Below are positions 63,625 through 64,000 of a stretch of DNA of 64,000 nucleotides, one piece after another. A model generated the notes under the pieces. It did not search any database. It saw only the letters and a program-made list of their open reading frames with translations, and had not been told where the DNA came from. The DNA is from Verrucomicrobiota bacterium. Its GTDB lineage: Bacteria > Verrucomicrobiota > Verrucomicrobiia > Limisphaerales > UBA11320. Both the position numbers and the translations under genes were made by a program. The stretch covers positions 54,265-118,264 of the forward strand of contig JACQFQ010000023.1 in the NCBI GenBank assembly GCA_016199985.1, in the 5' to 3' direction. How positions within the stretch are numbered: position 1 is the first letter of the stretch; each line of letters begins with the position of its first letter.

Positions 63625-64000
63625 GAATAGGGCGATCTAGAGCGCCGCGTCAGAACGCGACTAACCTCGGGCAATCCATGCCTGGGGGTCCATCTAGCTG
63701 CGGACGGCGCTTTCGGTCGAGTTGGTGTTTCACGAACGGTTGATACACCCTCATTCATGCACCACAAACGGCCTATGTTCAACTGTCCATTTCTGGGACG
63801 GCGCTCTCCCGGCGCGCTCGAAGGTTCGGAGTTTCGGATTCCCGGGGACCCGAGGATTCCCTAACCCGACTTCCGCTACTGGCGATGCGAAATATTGCAA
63901 GTTGTTGATAGAGGTGTTTTGAACCTCAAAGGTCGCCACTACACGGGCGGCGCCAAAGCCACTGTCCTTGCCGCCGTGATCTTCGGTGGAGGTTGCGAGG
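63625..64000. other. Right-edge intergenic region with possible 5' end of another gene
   Basis: No complete gene is seen. From TTG 63919 an open frame continues through the right edge and reads NLKGRHYTGGAKATVLAAV then IFGGGCE, which could be the signal sequence of an exported or lipid-modified protein, but only 27 codons are visible. The remaining bases show no recognisable feature. Confidence 0.35.

Noticed and set aside
1..64000. tRNA genes, rRNA genes, CRISPR arrays and insertion sequences
   Set aside because: Intergenic regions were read for cloverleaf or repeat-spacer patterns and transposase motifs; none was seen, though a covariance-model search was not possible.

Overview
The window is a gene-dense, GC-rich bacterial chromosome segment carrying roughly 38 intact protein genes, two gene remnants and no tRNA, rRNA, CRISPR array or recognisable insertion sequence. 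The mix suggests Verrucomicrobiota (Limisphaerales/Pedosphaera-like). It includes many Sec-exported proteins ending in a shared C-terminal module, a GDYXXLXY/DUF2157 pair, futalosine-pathway menaquinone synthesis (mqnC), a squalene/phytoene synthase, RNase Y, and a membrane coiled-coil protein followed by a tiny lipoprotein. This placement is an inference from gene content; Planctomycetota or another PVC relative is not excluded.

Positions 1-18460 hold the 3' end of a GH18 glycosidase, a tandem alpha/beta-hydrolase, and a run of five co-directional exported proteins. The core of that run resembles an insecticidal Tc toxin. It contains a 971-aa helical protein that may correspond to the central and C-terminal part of TcA, a phage tail-collar protein, and a 2543-aa protein fusing a TcB-like half (SpvB, FG-GAP and TcdB-middle domains) to a TcC-like Rhs core with a 287-aa variable C-terminus. 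It is flanked by a P-domain/PKD protein and a small thrombospondin-type-3 protein. All five appear to have signal peptides, which is unusual for Tc toxins. This is the most unusual locus in the window.

Positions 18478-25284 hold a manganese module (mntR divergent from mntH-uspA with a palindromic operator between them), a DUF2157-GDYXXLXY membrane pair, an exported cyclophilin, an inositol-monophosphatase-type phosphatase and a small membrane protein. Positions 25404-37300 hold a PQQ-type propeller protein, a decayed PAS gene, an exported Ig-like protein, mqnC, a eukaryote-like fused glycogen debranching enzyme (GH13 + GH133), an MFS transporter with a terminator-like leader, and a frameshifted GH130 remnant.

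Positions 37452-54413 hold a large exported lamin-tail/DUF3616-like protein and then mostly housekeeping genes: squalene/phytoene synthase, uvrB, two membrane-associated proteins, a small lipoprotein, rny, 5-formyl-THF cyclo-ligase, rarA, purA, ptsI, a thioesterase and an exported nuclease/phosphatase-fold enzyme. Positions 54740-64000 hold a second exported cluster (beta-helical fibre, metzincin protease, small exported protein), an amidohydrolase with an overlapping upstream mini-ORF, an Lrp regulator, a RodZ-like HTH membrane protein, a GNAT acetyltransferase and a large exported protein.

Several promoters share a TAGGNT -10 element, and some lie so close to the start codon that the mRNA may be leaderless (uvrB, the Lrp gene, perhaps ptsI and mqnC). 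Two leaders (purA and the MFS gene) contain intrinsic-terminator-like hairpins upstream of the start codon, which suggests conditional termination.
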